From Phlebopus portentosus (lineage: Eukaryota > Basidiomycota > Agaricomycetes > Boletales > Boletinellaceae), in the NCBI GenBank assembly GCA_037892935.1, contig JAYXKI010000005.1, positions 1,798,001 through 1,862,000 on the forward strand: a DNA stretch of 64,000 nucleotides. The letters are read 5' to 3'. Every line of letters starts with the position of its first letter. Positions within the stretch are counted from its first letter, which is position 1. The notes below the pieces were generated by a model. It was not told the DNA's origin and did no database searches. It was given only the letters and a program-made list of their open reading frames with translations. Position numbers and translations under genes: made by a program. Of this stretch, positions 26,744-38,171 are shown piece by piece.

Positions 26744-27213
26744 AGACTGATTATTTCCTTTATCTGACCAAGGGCAAGAAGTGAGGTAGAAGTCTTGAAG
26801 TGTAGTATCTCGGAAGACAATGTGAATAGGAGAAAACGCTGGTTTATGCATAGAGATAGGAAGACACTTGAGGTACTAGTAATACACTTATAGAGTTCTG
26901 GCGTTCAAGTTGGTCTTCAACATGCAAGAGATTAGAGGGGGCTGCGGCACTGAATAAGAAGCGGAAGCGTTTGCAACGCACGAAGAAACGCTAGAATGAA
27001 TTTGAATGTCTTCAGAACGGTTGTGCTGACTGCAACATCAGATCTTGAGCAGCAACGAATACAAATTTGTTGGCAGGAGACTAGCGTTCTTATGGCAACC
27101 TATGAGGCGAAACTGTAATCTTCGCGCAACATATCCAACAAAAAAGCAACCGAAAACAATACGATATCATAGACATAGACAATCGGAAACGCCGAGTGAT
27201 AAGAGCCGAAATA
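26744..27213. other. Convergent 3' region between ADE6 and WSS1
   Basis: 470 bp between converging genes. No open frame with a recognisable product, no repeat, no RNA gene seen. Confidence 0.55.
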
Positions 27214-28628
27214 TCAGGTAGAAGAGCTGCTTTCTTTGATGCTTCCGCAAAAGCGGCATGACCAGACGTCATTGGGGATGCCAACTTCGCCACACGTCAT
27301 GCACCTCCACCCGTCCTTTGAAACATATCTGGGACGCACGGTAGAACAGGCGGAACATTGAAGGAAATGGTTGGGGTTGAGAAGTGTACAGGCCGGACAG
27401 GCCCAGTTTACATCGACCGTCTTCAGTTCCACTTTCTTTGAGAGTACCGGCTTCAGATTATCAGGAGATTCTAAAGGCGCCTGGTTCTGCGTGGATGTCA
27501 CTGCATGCAGTGCATTATTTATGCTCTCATGTGGTCGCTTATCTCTAGCAGACCGTTCTGATAGACAGGCTAGGCACTGCGTCGCAGAGGCAAGATTATC
27601 CAAAGTACAAATCGCGCAAGACCACACCGATAGGTCCAAAAGGACATCGGTAGTGAACTGATTCGTCTCCTTCGTAGAAGACTCTGGATAATCCTGTGAG
27701 ACGGTTTCCTCCAAGGTGTCAGCCCTGTCTTCGATGCTATCCTTTGCGGCTTTCTCAGCTTCCTTCCGAGCAAGTTTTTTACTTGTCCCGCAGGACTGCT
27801 CGTCCCTGGCACGCGTCTGAGCTGCCTGGCAAGTCAGAATCTGTTAGTATCAGGTCTCCTAGTAGCAACGGGAAAGGCTAACCTGCACTGCAAGCTCTCT
27901 CGGGCTCATGTTTATTGAACTTCTCGGAAGGTTACCACCAAGGCGTTGACCCCCTGGGCTGCCAAGCATTTGTTGCAGTGCCTTTCGTTTTCTACGGCTT
28001 GGAGTGTCTTTGCGCGCGCGAGGTCGAGTGGAAGGTTATGCGATACGTCCACGCCCAGCCGTTTTCCCGCTGAGTGGAAGCCCTCGCCATCGTACCCAGA
28101 GCGTCTCAAGGTCTCGTATTCGGTTTCAAGTTCAGACAGGTATTTATAGAATTTGTCATCATGTGTTCTATGGACATTGTGCGTCAGCTAATATTTGGTA
28201 ATAAATGAGTAGCGGAAATATAACATATGCAAATAATGATACCTCATGAAGCATTACCGAAGCAAGTTGTTCTTCGTCATAGAATGTATCCGGCGACCAG
28301 GGAGGTCGAAGGCGCAGTAATATCTTCTGACCGGAGTTCATGTCTATGAACAGGAGACTATTGAGAACTTGTACGCGTTACAAGCCACATTGGACGCACT
28401 GAGACCTGCAAAGCGAAACATTGAGGAAATACTCTCTATACATCATCTTGTCTATGACCTACCAAGCAGGCTAGGCTCGTCTGGAAAGAACTCAGAGAGA
28501 ACAGGCAATCGCCAGTTACGTTTACGCATTACAGGCTTGACTAACGAAGCTACTCGTTGAAGTACCGGAAGGGCTTGTTCTGCCCTAGGCCTGCCCATTA
28601 GATGCGTGAAGGAGTCTACAAGAGACAT
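27214..28628 (-). CDS. WSS1: Wss1/WLM-domain DNA-protein crosslink metalloprotease
   Basis: The ATG at 28628 opens MSLVDSFTHLMGRPRAEQAL, and KPVMRKRNWRLPVLSEFFP follows, then NSGQKILLRLRPPW: the N-terminal half of the WLM domain. The zinc-protease motif is split by an intron: ASVMLHE ends one exon and LTHNVHRTHDDKFY starts the next, giving HELTHNVHRTHDD (H-E-x-x-H-x-x-x-x-x-H). GYDGEGFHSAGKRLG follows. The C-terminal exons hold three RanBP2-type zinc fingers: WSCAICTLDNLASATQCLAC, WACPACTLLNPNHFLQCSAC and WRCMTCGEVGIPNDVWSCRF, ending in a Ser-rich tail. In yeast Wss1 digests proteins covalently trapped on DNA and binds Cdc48 and SUMO; its zinc fingers differ in number. Some 400 residues. It diverges from the Nudix gene to the right. 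Confidence 0.92.
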
Positions 28629-29612
28629 CACTCTAGTCCTTGATCACTTGGAAAAGATTACAGAGGCGAGGCGTGTACACGTCTTACTATCCGGGCCGTA
28701 CACGGGTGCAACCGTAACGGTAACACAGAGAAAGTTGTGTTTTTTAGTGTAACTTGTAACACAAAATTCTGGTTGCCTCCTATATATGGCGTTACAGGCA
28801 TATGACCCAAAATAGCGAAAAATTCCATATAAAAAATCAAATGCATATACCTACTCAAGAACAGGCAGTTTAGTTTCGATCCAAATTGTTTCTGTTGTTA
28901 TTAAAGCAGACAACCTTTTCTCCATGACTGCGTCTGTTGCCTATATCGGAGTTCCGAATGGGTTCAGCAGTGTCCACAGGCTGGACGAGCCCGGGATCGC
29001 CGGCGGCTGAACAAGAGCAGCTTGAGATACTGTACCTGATCCACCTCATGCTTTCTTCTCTATCTGATATGGTCATGGCGTGCAAACAATTTTTGCTTCG
29101 AGACGGACAGGACAGCATAATTTAATAGTTAGTTATTTCGCTATGGATTTCGTGCAGGCTCTCGGGCTTCAATAACTCCACAAGACCGAAGCCACAGGTC
29201 CGGTGTCCGACTCCAGCTGAGCCGGATTTGATTCCGGCCGATCATTCCAGATGAAACGGAAATGATTTTAGTGTCTCTGTCTCGCTATCTCCTTGGACCT
29301 TATCATTACTGTAAGACAAGACCTAAGGTCAATTAATGACGAGCGATCCATTAAAATCCGGAACGCGAGGCCAGAGAAATTTCGTGACGATAGGTTCCGA
29401 ACTTCTGAATTCCGGCGTGCTTACTGAGCAGACATACTACTGTGATTACGTGTGACGTAGCCAATCATAGCAGTCTAGATCGGCCATTTCTCTTCCATTG
29501 ACTTATTCAGCCAGTCCACCAATGCATATGCTATATGAAATCGCGTTCTCTTCCTCACACCACCACCATCATCCCAGCACGCTTGTCGTTGAGCGCGTTT
29601 AGATCAGTTAGC
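28629..29612. other. Divergent promoter region between WSS1 and the Nudix gene
   Basis: About 980 bp. It contains GTAACAC-like repeats near 28,715-28,765 (in both GTAACAC and GTGTTAC-type contexts), and a perfect 6-bp inverted repeat GCCGGA-TTTGAT-TCCGGC near 29,220. Short open frames at 28,870-29,125 on both strands show no domain. No gene called. Confidence 0.45.
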
Positions 29613-31516
<1,904 letters not shown>

Positions 31517-31761
31517 GTTGTTTTGTTATTGCTTTGTTTACGCGGAAGGAGTGCATAGAACGATGAAAGTGGATTGTGAATATAATTGAGGAGAAACGCG
31601 CAAAGGTCACGTGTGCTTGCCGATCGATTCGCAGATCGTAGCCGATCAAACTCCTTACAGATTCACCTTGGCATCACACAGCAAATGAGAAAAGATGCAA
31701 GGCAGCAATGGCTGTACACAAATGTGGGTGATCTCCTTTAGTATTAGGCCCTGATTGGTAT

Positions 31762-31791
31762 GGGTGGATAAGGGTGGATAAGGGTGGATAA
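31762..31791. repeat. Three tandem copies of a 10-bp unit GGGTGGATAA
   Basis: GGGTGGATAA repeated three times with no mismatch, about 80 bp left of the MITE cluster. Too short to be a named satellite; a slippage product is the simple explanation. Confidence 0.85.
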
Positions 31792-31872
31792 CTGATAACG
31801 AGTTGACGACGTGAGATCTGGCATTTCCCGTTATGTATTTGTTTCTATTTGTTCAGTTGGTAATCATCACAT

Positions 31873-32006
31873 TACAAAGGGGGCAGAATTACGTTTCTCA
31901 GCCGCTTATACAGGAAACAGAATTGGAAAGCTCGCCTCTGATTGGCTGGATTTCAATTCCGGATCAAATTTTTCAGGTTCGGAAATAGGGTTTTGCCCCC
32001 TGTGTA
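31873..32006 (+). mobile_element. MITE copy A
   Basis: 134-bp non-coding element bounded by an imperfect inverted repeat: left TACAAAGGGGGCAGAATTAC, right (reverse complement) TACACAGGGGGCAAAACC. The inside includes GATTGGCTGG and CCGGATCAAA. It matches copies B and C along its full length, with B in the opposite orientation. TA at each edge fits a Tc1/mariner-type TA target duplication. No coding capacity. Confidence 0.8.
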
Positions 32007-32133
32007 TTCTTAACATTCCGGTACCAAAATGGCAGGGATCGGCCTCAATCATACCTTTACAATAAATCATAGGAATACGTAGAGTTTGACTTGTATGTTG
32101 ACAGAGTAAGGTTACACACTTATACTTAAATAC

Positions 32134-32264
32134 TAACACTAGGGGCAAAACCCTATTTCCGAACCTGAAAATTTTGATCCGGAACTGGAATCCAGCCAAT
32201 CAGAGCGAGTTTCCACTTCTGTTTCCTACATAAGCGGCCCAGAAACATAATTCTGCCCTCTGTA
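32134..32264 (-). mobile_element. MITE copy B (inverted)
   Basis: Same element as copies A and C read on the opposite strand: begins CACTAGGGGCAAAACCCTAT and ends ATAATTCTGCCCTCTGTAAC. It abuts copy C, so the shared boundary forms a palindrome-like GCCCTCTGTAACACAGGGGG. It differs from A and C by scattered substitutions, especially in CAGAGCGAGTTTCCACTT. Confidence 0.8.
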
Positions 32265-32397
32265 ACACAGGGGGCAGAATTACGTTTCTGAGTCGCCTAT
32301 AAATGAAACAGAATTGGAAAGCTCACCTCTGATTGGCTGGATTCCAGTTCCGGATCAAATATTTTAGGATCCGAAATAGGGTTTTGCCCCCTGTGTA
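32264..32397 (+). mobile_element. MITE copy C
   Basis: Direct-orientation copy, ACACAGGGGGCAGAATTACG to GGGTTTTGCCCCCTGTGTAA, with only a handful of differences from copy A. Its ends are the cleanest inverted pair of the three copies. It lies about 200 bp upstream of the FMO start codon, so it may be part of that promoter. Confidence 0.8.
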
Positions 32398-32600
32398 AGC
32401 TATCCAATCCATCATTTTTTTAATGTACCGATCAGACCCTTGAGATGCGAGATCACGTGCTCGTGACTCTTGATTCTGAAATCAAACAGGGCTTGGCTAG
32501 CGGTGACATTTAAGCAGGCAATCAAGAGAATGTGATCTCAATTTCCTCTTAAAACACGCCCTCTTTCATTGCCGCGTTGGAGAATAATTTGCGCATCGTT

Positions 32601-34860
32601 ATGGCGGAAGTCGACGCGAAATCTGTTGCAGAAGAATGGCTCTCAGCATTCGCCAGTTCACTATCGCCAGGCAGTAGCAGCGGAATTTCCTCTTTATTCG
32701 CTTCAGGCGGATATTTGAGAGACTTCTTGGTCTTCACCTGGGACTGCAGAACAATCCATGGCGGCGATAACATACAGGACTTCGTGTCTACAAAACTTCC
32801 CGATCTTGCCTTACTTAACTTTCGGTTGGATACCAGCTCACCACACCTCGCGCCGGTGCTTGACAAGTCAAACCCAAGCATTGAGGTTATCAAGGCTTTC
32901 ATCATCTTCGAGACGGAACTTGCTCTGTGTCGGGGCGCGGTCAGTCTTATCCAAGCCCAGGGTAGTGGCGAATCCCGCTCGTGGAAGGCCCTCAGCGTAT
33001 TCACTGCCGTCGCGGATTGGAAGGGTTATGAAGAAGCTCCATACCTAGATATTCAGAATGATGCGGAAGGTAATCGATTTGAAAATAAATTGCAAGGGCG
33101 TGTAATTGCACCAGAACCCGACCCGACCGTTCTAATCGGTTAGTCGAAAATCTTTCTGTGTATATCAGTCCCTTTACTGAGGCATATGGTACAGTTGGTT
33201 CAGGGCAAGCTGGTTTGCAGCTTGCCGTATGTCTCCGTCAGTCCGGCATCTCGTGCCTGTTGTTAGAAAAAGAAGCCAGAGTCGGCGATAACTGGAGGAA
33301 AAGATACCCGTCTCTGAAACTGCATGTTCCTCGGTTTTATTGTCAATGTACGTCGTCCCGCCTCGATGTAGGATACCCGACGATTGACTGACAAGCATGA
33401 TCGCCACAGTACTTTACCAGTCTTACCCTTCCAATTACCCAGAGTATATTCCGAAGGATCTCGTTGCAGATTGGTTGGAAGCTTATGCCTTAGCCCAGAA
33501 CTTACATGTCTGGACTTCATCCACGTTAGAGAGCGCGCCATCTTACGATCCGACAACGAGGACGTGGACGGTCAATGCCATTAAGGATGGTCAACGCATC
33601 AGCCTGCACCCGAGGCATCTCGTCATGGCTTTGGGTCCCTTCGGAGAAGGAATAATTCCAGAAGTCAAAGGCCGGGACACTTTCGAGGGTTCTCAGACTC
33701 ACTCCGAGCACTTTCCTGGGGGTAGAGAATATACCAACAAGCGTGTACTTGTTTTCGGCGCTGGAAACTCTGCCTCAGATATCTGTGTGGACTTGGTTCA
33801 AAACGGAGCAAAATCTGTCACGCTATTACAGCGATCTCCAACTTGCGTCTATTCCGGAAAGTACATCCGCTCCTTGATCAATGCGTTCTTCCCAGATAAT
33901 GTGCCGATCGATGTAACGGATTTCAAGATGAATACAATCCCCGTGAAGCTGATAATAGAGATTTCCCGCGCTCAGCAGAAGGTTGCCCGCGAGTACGACA
34001 AGGAGATGTTGAATGGACTGGAGGCAGCAGGGCTCAAGTTATGGGATGGCCCATCCGGCGCTGGACATCTCGAACTTGGATTAACGAGGGGTGGAGGTAA
34101 GACCTAGATATTCTTTAGATACATTTTTAAGCCTCACTATACATCCAGGATATTGTACGCGCCATGGTTTTCACCAACACAAAGATTTTGCTAACTGATG
34201 CCAGTCTTTGACACGGGCTTCGCTTCTCTTGTTTCTGATGGCGCAATCAAGATCAAGGCGGAGACTGACATCGGTCGCCTTACTGAGAAGTCCGTAGTCT
34301 TCTCAGACGGATCTGAGCTTGAGATCGATGCCATTGTTTACGCGTAAGTACCCCTGCATTCTACCCCGAATCAAATCTCACCATCAGTAAATGCAGAACT
34401 GGGTACCGGTCGGTACGAGACACGTACAAACGCATTCTCGGGGAGAAGTTTGTTGATGGGACTCCGGAGGTTTGGGACCTCGACGAAGAAGGTGAAACCA
34501 GAGGCGTGTACAGGCCGGCAGGTCATCCCGGATTTTGGTATGCAGCAGGAGATTTCTCTTACTCAAGGCGCTACTCGAAACATTTGGTGAGGCATCGGGT
34601 ACCCATTCGAAGTGGTACCCTTCTGACCGAGATGATTTTGCTAGGCACTTCTCATCAGAGCTTTCGAGCTCGGCTATTATGCGTTGTGATGATGCCGCGA
34701 TATCCTATCGCGACATGAGTCAATATTAATTATTCCTTCCCTTACACATCTATTTAATTTCAGATCTAAGATCGTCGCCGAAGGAGATGGTGGCAGAGCG
34801 CCGAGTGACAGTCTGTCCCGACGTCTTAGGGAATTGGCAGAGGGTGCACCTTTCGTATAA
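32601..34860 (+). CDS. FMO-like flavin monooxygenase with N-terminal NTF2-like region
   Basis: NAD(P)H- and FAD-dependent oxygenase of the flavin monooxygenase class. The first ~170 residues (MAEVDAKSVAEEWLSAFASS, then GGYLRDFLVFTWDCRTIHGG) look like an NTF2/SnoaL-type domain ahead of the flavoprotein core. An intron ending TACAG at 33193 joins TVLI to VGSGQAGLQLAVCLRQSG, the FAD-binding G-x-G-x-x-G fold. FEGSQTHSEHFPGG is an FMO-type F-x-G-x-x-x-H signature, and RVLVFGAGNSASDICVDLVQ is the NAD(P)H-binding fold. A later exon gives IDAIVYATGYRS, the conserved ATG-Y motif. The C-terminus (GFWYAAGDFSYSRRYSKHL, last exon to LAEGAPFV) closes the fold. Six or so exons, about 600 residues. Substrate unknown. 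The upstream region is occupied by MITEs. Confidence 0.85.
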
Positions 34861-35402
34861 GACCTCTCATATTTAAAGTTTTCTGGCTCCGGAATTGCCT
34901 AGACAAAAATAAGATACTGGCAAGAATCATGGCCCAATGCCTGCCTTGAACAAAACTTCTGCTCTTAAGTCAGTTTATTAGAACATAACCCTATTCTGAG
35001 CGCTCCAGTCCACACTTTGCATCTCCGCAGAATAGCAAGTCCAAATGTGCTGAATTCGGGGAATGTAGCTTTTGACACCGCGTCTAAAATCTATAGAGCG
35101 CCTAGCCTGGTTCTTCGTCATCACATGAACGAGTATTGTCCAGTGTCTTGGATGAAAGTAGACACGTAGTACTATGGCTACCAGCATCAAGTCGCTGCCT
35201 GCATTTATTTGCCCAAAGGCTCCTTTCTCTTTCCAAGAGAACAGGCGGTGGCTCACGCATATGGTTTCCTCTTACTGCTGCTGAGCCTCCCTATCAGGCA
35301 GATAGGACACAAAGCTTTCCAAATACGCTGTGTGATTCTATTAATACACCAAGACAGAAGAACACTAGGACTACAGAAGTCGCCCGCAGACATAGATACT
35401 TC
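34861..35402. other. Convergent 3' region between FMO and glutaredoxin genes
   Basis: 540 bp. A 92-codon minus-strand open frame at 34978-35256 shows no domain. Nothing else recognised. Confidence 0.5.
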
Positions 35403-36256
35403 TACTGCTCTGAAGGAGGGACATCTGCATCTCCATTAACATTACTACTGACACCTGCTTCTGTCAGGAGGTTAACGAGCTGGCCGTCACTGTGCAACTT
35501 CGTCAGATCATCGGAGCCACCGATGGACTTCCCATCGATGAAGACGTTCGGGAAAGTCGAGTGCTGCGTCAGCCGGGTGAGTACGACCTTGATCTGTTCA
35601 GCGTCCTCTAAAAGAGAGAAAGGGAGTCCGTTCAGAATCTAGTACAGAAGTGAACAATGATAGACGGACATACTTCGCAAGTCTACTTCGACGATCTTAG
35701 GTGGTGGCGAAAGATCATATGTTCGCAAGAGCTCTTTGGCCTTCTTTGAATAACTACGGGAAAGTGAGCCGTACTCTCACAGTGCATAATGAGTCAATTC
35801 TACTTACGGACAATATGTCTATAGCATCATGAGTAATCGTCAGAGAGAAATGACCCAATTACGCACCTTGCTGAAGACGATCACAGGAGGATCTGGCTGT
35901 ACTTCCTGCAACCATGCAACGTTTCCAAGGTCAATGGAGTAAACATCGCGAGAAAGCGGCTTCGACGGGTCTACGTCGGTTGGGATTGTAAGCTCCGAGC
36001 TTGCGATCATATGCAAGAAGTCCTGCAGCTCCTGTTGAGGCCCGTACGACTTGCCACCCCCAAGTTTCTCGGGCAACCATTCTTTTCCCTTCTCAGCGAC
36101 CGACATTGCGTGATGACGACTTGTTTCCCAGAACGAGGAGGGTGCGAGGAAGAAGAGAGCTACGAAGCTTAGAAGCAGACCAGACCAGACGACACGCCGT
36201 CGGCGAAAAGGTGAACGAGGTGAGCGTGACCTTGGGGTTGAGGCTGGGAGCTCCAT
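35403..36256 (-). CDS. Membrane-anchored monothiol glutaredoxin (Grx6/Grx7 type)
   Basis: Exon 1 (36256-35867, 130 codons) encodes a basic N-terminus with RRRRVVWSGLLLSFVALFFL, a type II membrane anchor, then a luminal stem and PPVIVFSK. Exon 2 is only 11 nt (35818-35808) and encodes TYC plus two bases of Pro. Exon 3 starts at 35753 with YSKKAKELLRTYDL. Together they form the active site TYCPYS, the CPYS form. The last exon gives STFPNVFIDGKSIGGSDDLT, the glutathione-binding TVP-like and GGxDD motifs, and ends PPSEQ. Yeast Grx6 and Grx7 are single-pass type II glutaredoxins of the early secretory pathway with a Ser in the second active-site position, which matches. Introns of 48 and 54 nt flank the microexon. 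About 240 residues. Confidence 0.9.
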
Positions 36257-36559
36257 GCGACTCCGTAGTATTTATAAGCTAGGACACTGGGCGCAGCAGA
36301 GCTGAGCTGATGGTGGTGATCGTTGAAGTTATAATGCACACTGCAACCCCGGGTCGTGTCACTCACGTGCAGCTATACAAAGTGTTTTCATTACCTGATG
36401 ATCGGGATTTTACCTTGGAATGTTGCATCGTATTATGTCTTATTACGTCAGTTTACGGCTGCTTCAAGTTATTACTGATTATGAAAGCCATAAAAGCAAA
36501 CCGCATACGCGATTATTATAAACCCGTTGCGATGCCGCCACTCATCTCATTCAACCATC
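36257..36559. promoter_or_regulatory. Divergent promoter of the glutaredoxin and HAD genes
   Basis: 303 bp shared by two divergent genes. It holds CACGTG within CACTCACGTGCAGC near 36,361-36,374 and AT-rich stretches (ATTATTATAAACC near 36,510). No other motif supported. Confidence 0.4.
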
Positions 36560-37570
36560 ATGTCCGTGTCCGACTCATCCCTCCCTCCTTCGCAGAGAAA
36601 AATTGACTATGTGATCTTTGATATGGATGGTAAGTTACGATTCTTATCGAAGCGCGTAATGAACTTGAACTGGACTTTGCTCTTTCTTCCAGGTTTGCTC
36701 ATTGACTCTGAGCGTGTTTATACAGACGTGACGAGTAATTATCAATACAAAATTTATATAGACACGTATCTTTATAATCTCAGCGTCTAGATAACATCCT
36801 CGCAAGGTTTGGGAAGAAAATGACTTGGGATATCAAGGCTGGTCTCATGGGAAAATGTAATCTAATAATTTGATTCTGGGTAGCTAAATTTACCTTGAAT
36901 TCAGCAGAACGCCAGTCAGCAGAAGATCTTCTCTCCTTCTTTCCTGGTATTCCTCTTACTGCTGAAGACTATCTACGCGAGCGCGATGAGCAACAGGATC
37001 TACTCTGGCCACACGTACAGCCGCTCCCAGGAGCAGTGCGACTCGTCCAGCACTTACACTCTCGTGGCGTACCCATTGCGCTCGCCACAGGTTCTCGACG
37101 TGCCAAATTCGAGTTGAAAACGGGACATCTGGATTATGTATTCGGGTGTTTTGGCAATCGCGTTATCTGCGCTGACGATGCGGTGATTCCGGAAGGACGG
37201 GGCAAACCTCATCCTGATATCTTCTTGATCGCGGCTCGAGAGCCTTTAGGACTTCCTGTAGGGACGGCGGAAGTTGAAGAGGCAACGGATGAGGAAAAGG
37301 CAATGCGTTCACGCGCATTGGTCTTTGAAGACGCTATCCCAGGTGTACAAGCCGCCAAACGAGCAGGAATGAACGGTAAGACCGATCTTTTGTTGCTGGC
37401 TTGAATCAACGAAGTTTGAAATATCATTCGGTTATGTAGTTGTTTGGGTTCCCGACCCCAATCTGCTTGAGGTCGAGTATTCCGGACTTCATAGAGCCGA
37501 CGAGGTTCTTCGCTCCTTAGAGGACTTCGATCCGGAGAAATGGGGGTTACCTCCGTACACGAAGAATTAG
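36560..37570 (+). CDS. GS1-type HAD phosphatase (pseudouridine-5'-phosphatase-like)
   Basis: Haloacid-dehalogenase hydrolase. Exon 1 (36560-36629) ends inside the nucleophile motif: KIDYVIFDMDG, with the intron cut within the Gly codon; exon 2 continues LLIDSERVYTDVT. The first Asp of DMDG is the nucleophile and the second the acid/base. Motif II is LATGSRRAKFE (Thr/Ser), motif III the Lys in GRGKPHPDIFL, and motif IV VFEDAIPGVQAAKRAGM with its acidic residues. The helical cap contains TWDIKAGLMGK and QPLPGAVRLVQHLHSRG. The final exon ends KWGLPPYTKN. This order and the C-terminal motif match the GS1/HDHD1 group, which includes pseudouridine-5'-phosphatase and yeast sugar-phosphate phosphatases; the actual substrate is not readable. 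About 250 residues, five exons. Confidence 0.9.
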
Positions 37571-38171
37571 CGATGCATTACGCTATGACTCTAAACGAAC
37601 ACACGTCTTGAGGTACTATGTTCAGTAGTAGCAGAGATGGTCATGAACTGTGTAGCGGCATCTATCTCATCTCATAAGGTGCTCGCTAGGTGGCATAAAT
37701 CTATAGCAAGGAAACAATTTTTGGACTGTGCAATACTCAGCAGAGGTTTGGTACAGGTAGTTATCGTTCAATAGATCATAGTATTTCTCGTGATCTAGTC
37801 ATGAAATTCCGGCATTCAGCTATTGTCCGTCATGAAGTCTAACCTACGATACACATTTAACTTCTAAGCGAAGGGGAGCACGTCACAAAGACCGCGCGGA
37901 TGCAAAGATGCAAAATCCCTTCTTGGTACAAACCCCCCAAAAAACGAATATAGCATGCGAAGTGTCGAAGCAAGCAAGCAAGAATGGCACACTGCCGAGA
38001 AATGGCGATTAAAATAATTAGAATGACGGGAAAAGAGTGTGTGAAAGAAATCAAACCCCACAAGCTGAAAATCTAGTCCGTTGATGTTGCTGCGAATGAA
38101 GTGAATAAAAAAAGTGTGGATGGACGAAAGTTGCGATCCGTAGAATGGGGTAGGAGAGGCAACAAGGGCGG
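37571..38171. other. Convergent 3' region between HAD and NIPA genes
   Basis: 600 bp between converging genes. Minus-strand open frames near 37,857-38,063 lack any motif. No repeat or RNA gene seen. Confidence 0.5.

Noticed and set aside
28870..29125. Overlapping 82- and 62-codon frames between WSS1 and the Nudix gene
   Set aside because: Opposite-strand frames of each other with no recognisable domain.
29220..29238. Inverted repeat GCCGGA-TTTGAT-TCCGGC as a terminator or operator
   Set aside because: Only six paired bases, in a eukaryotic promoter region; no known factor or neighbouring support.
31811..32199. Open frames on both strands across the MITE copies
   Set aside because: They are translations of repeat sequence present three times in both orientations.
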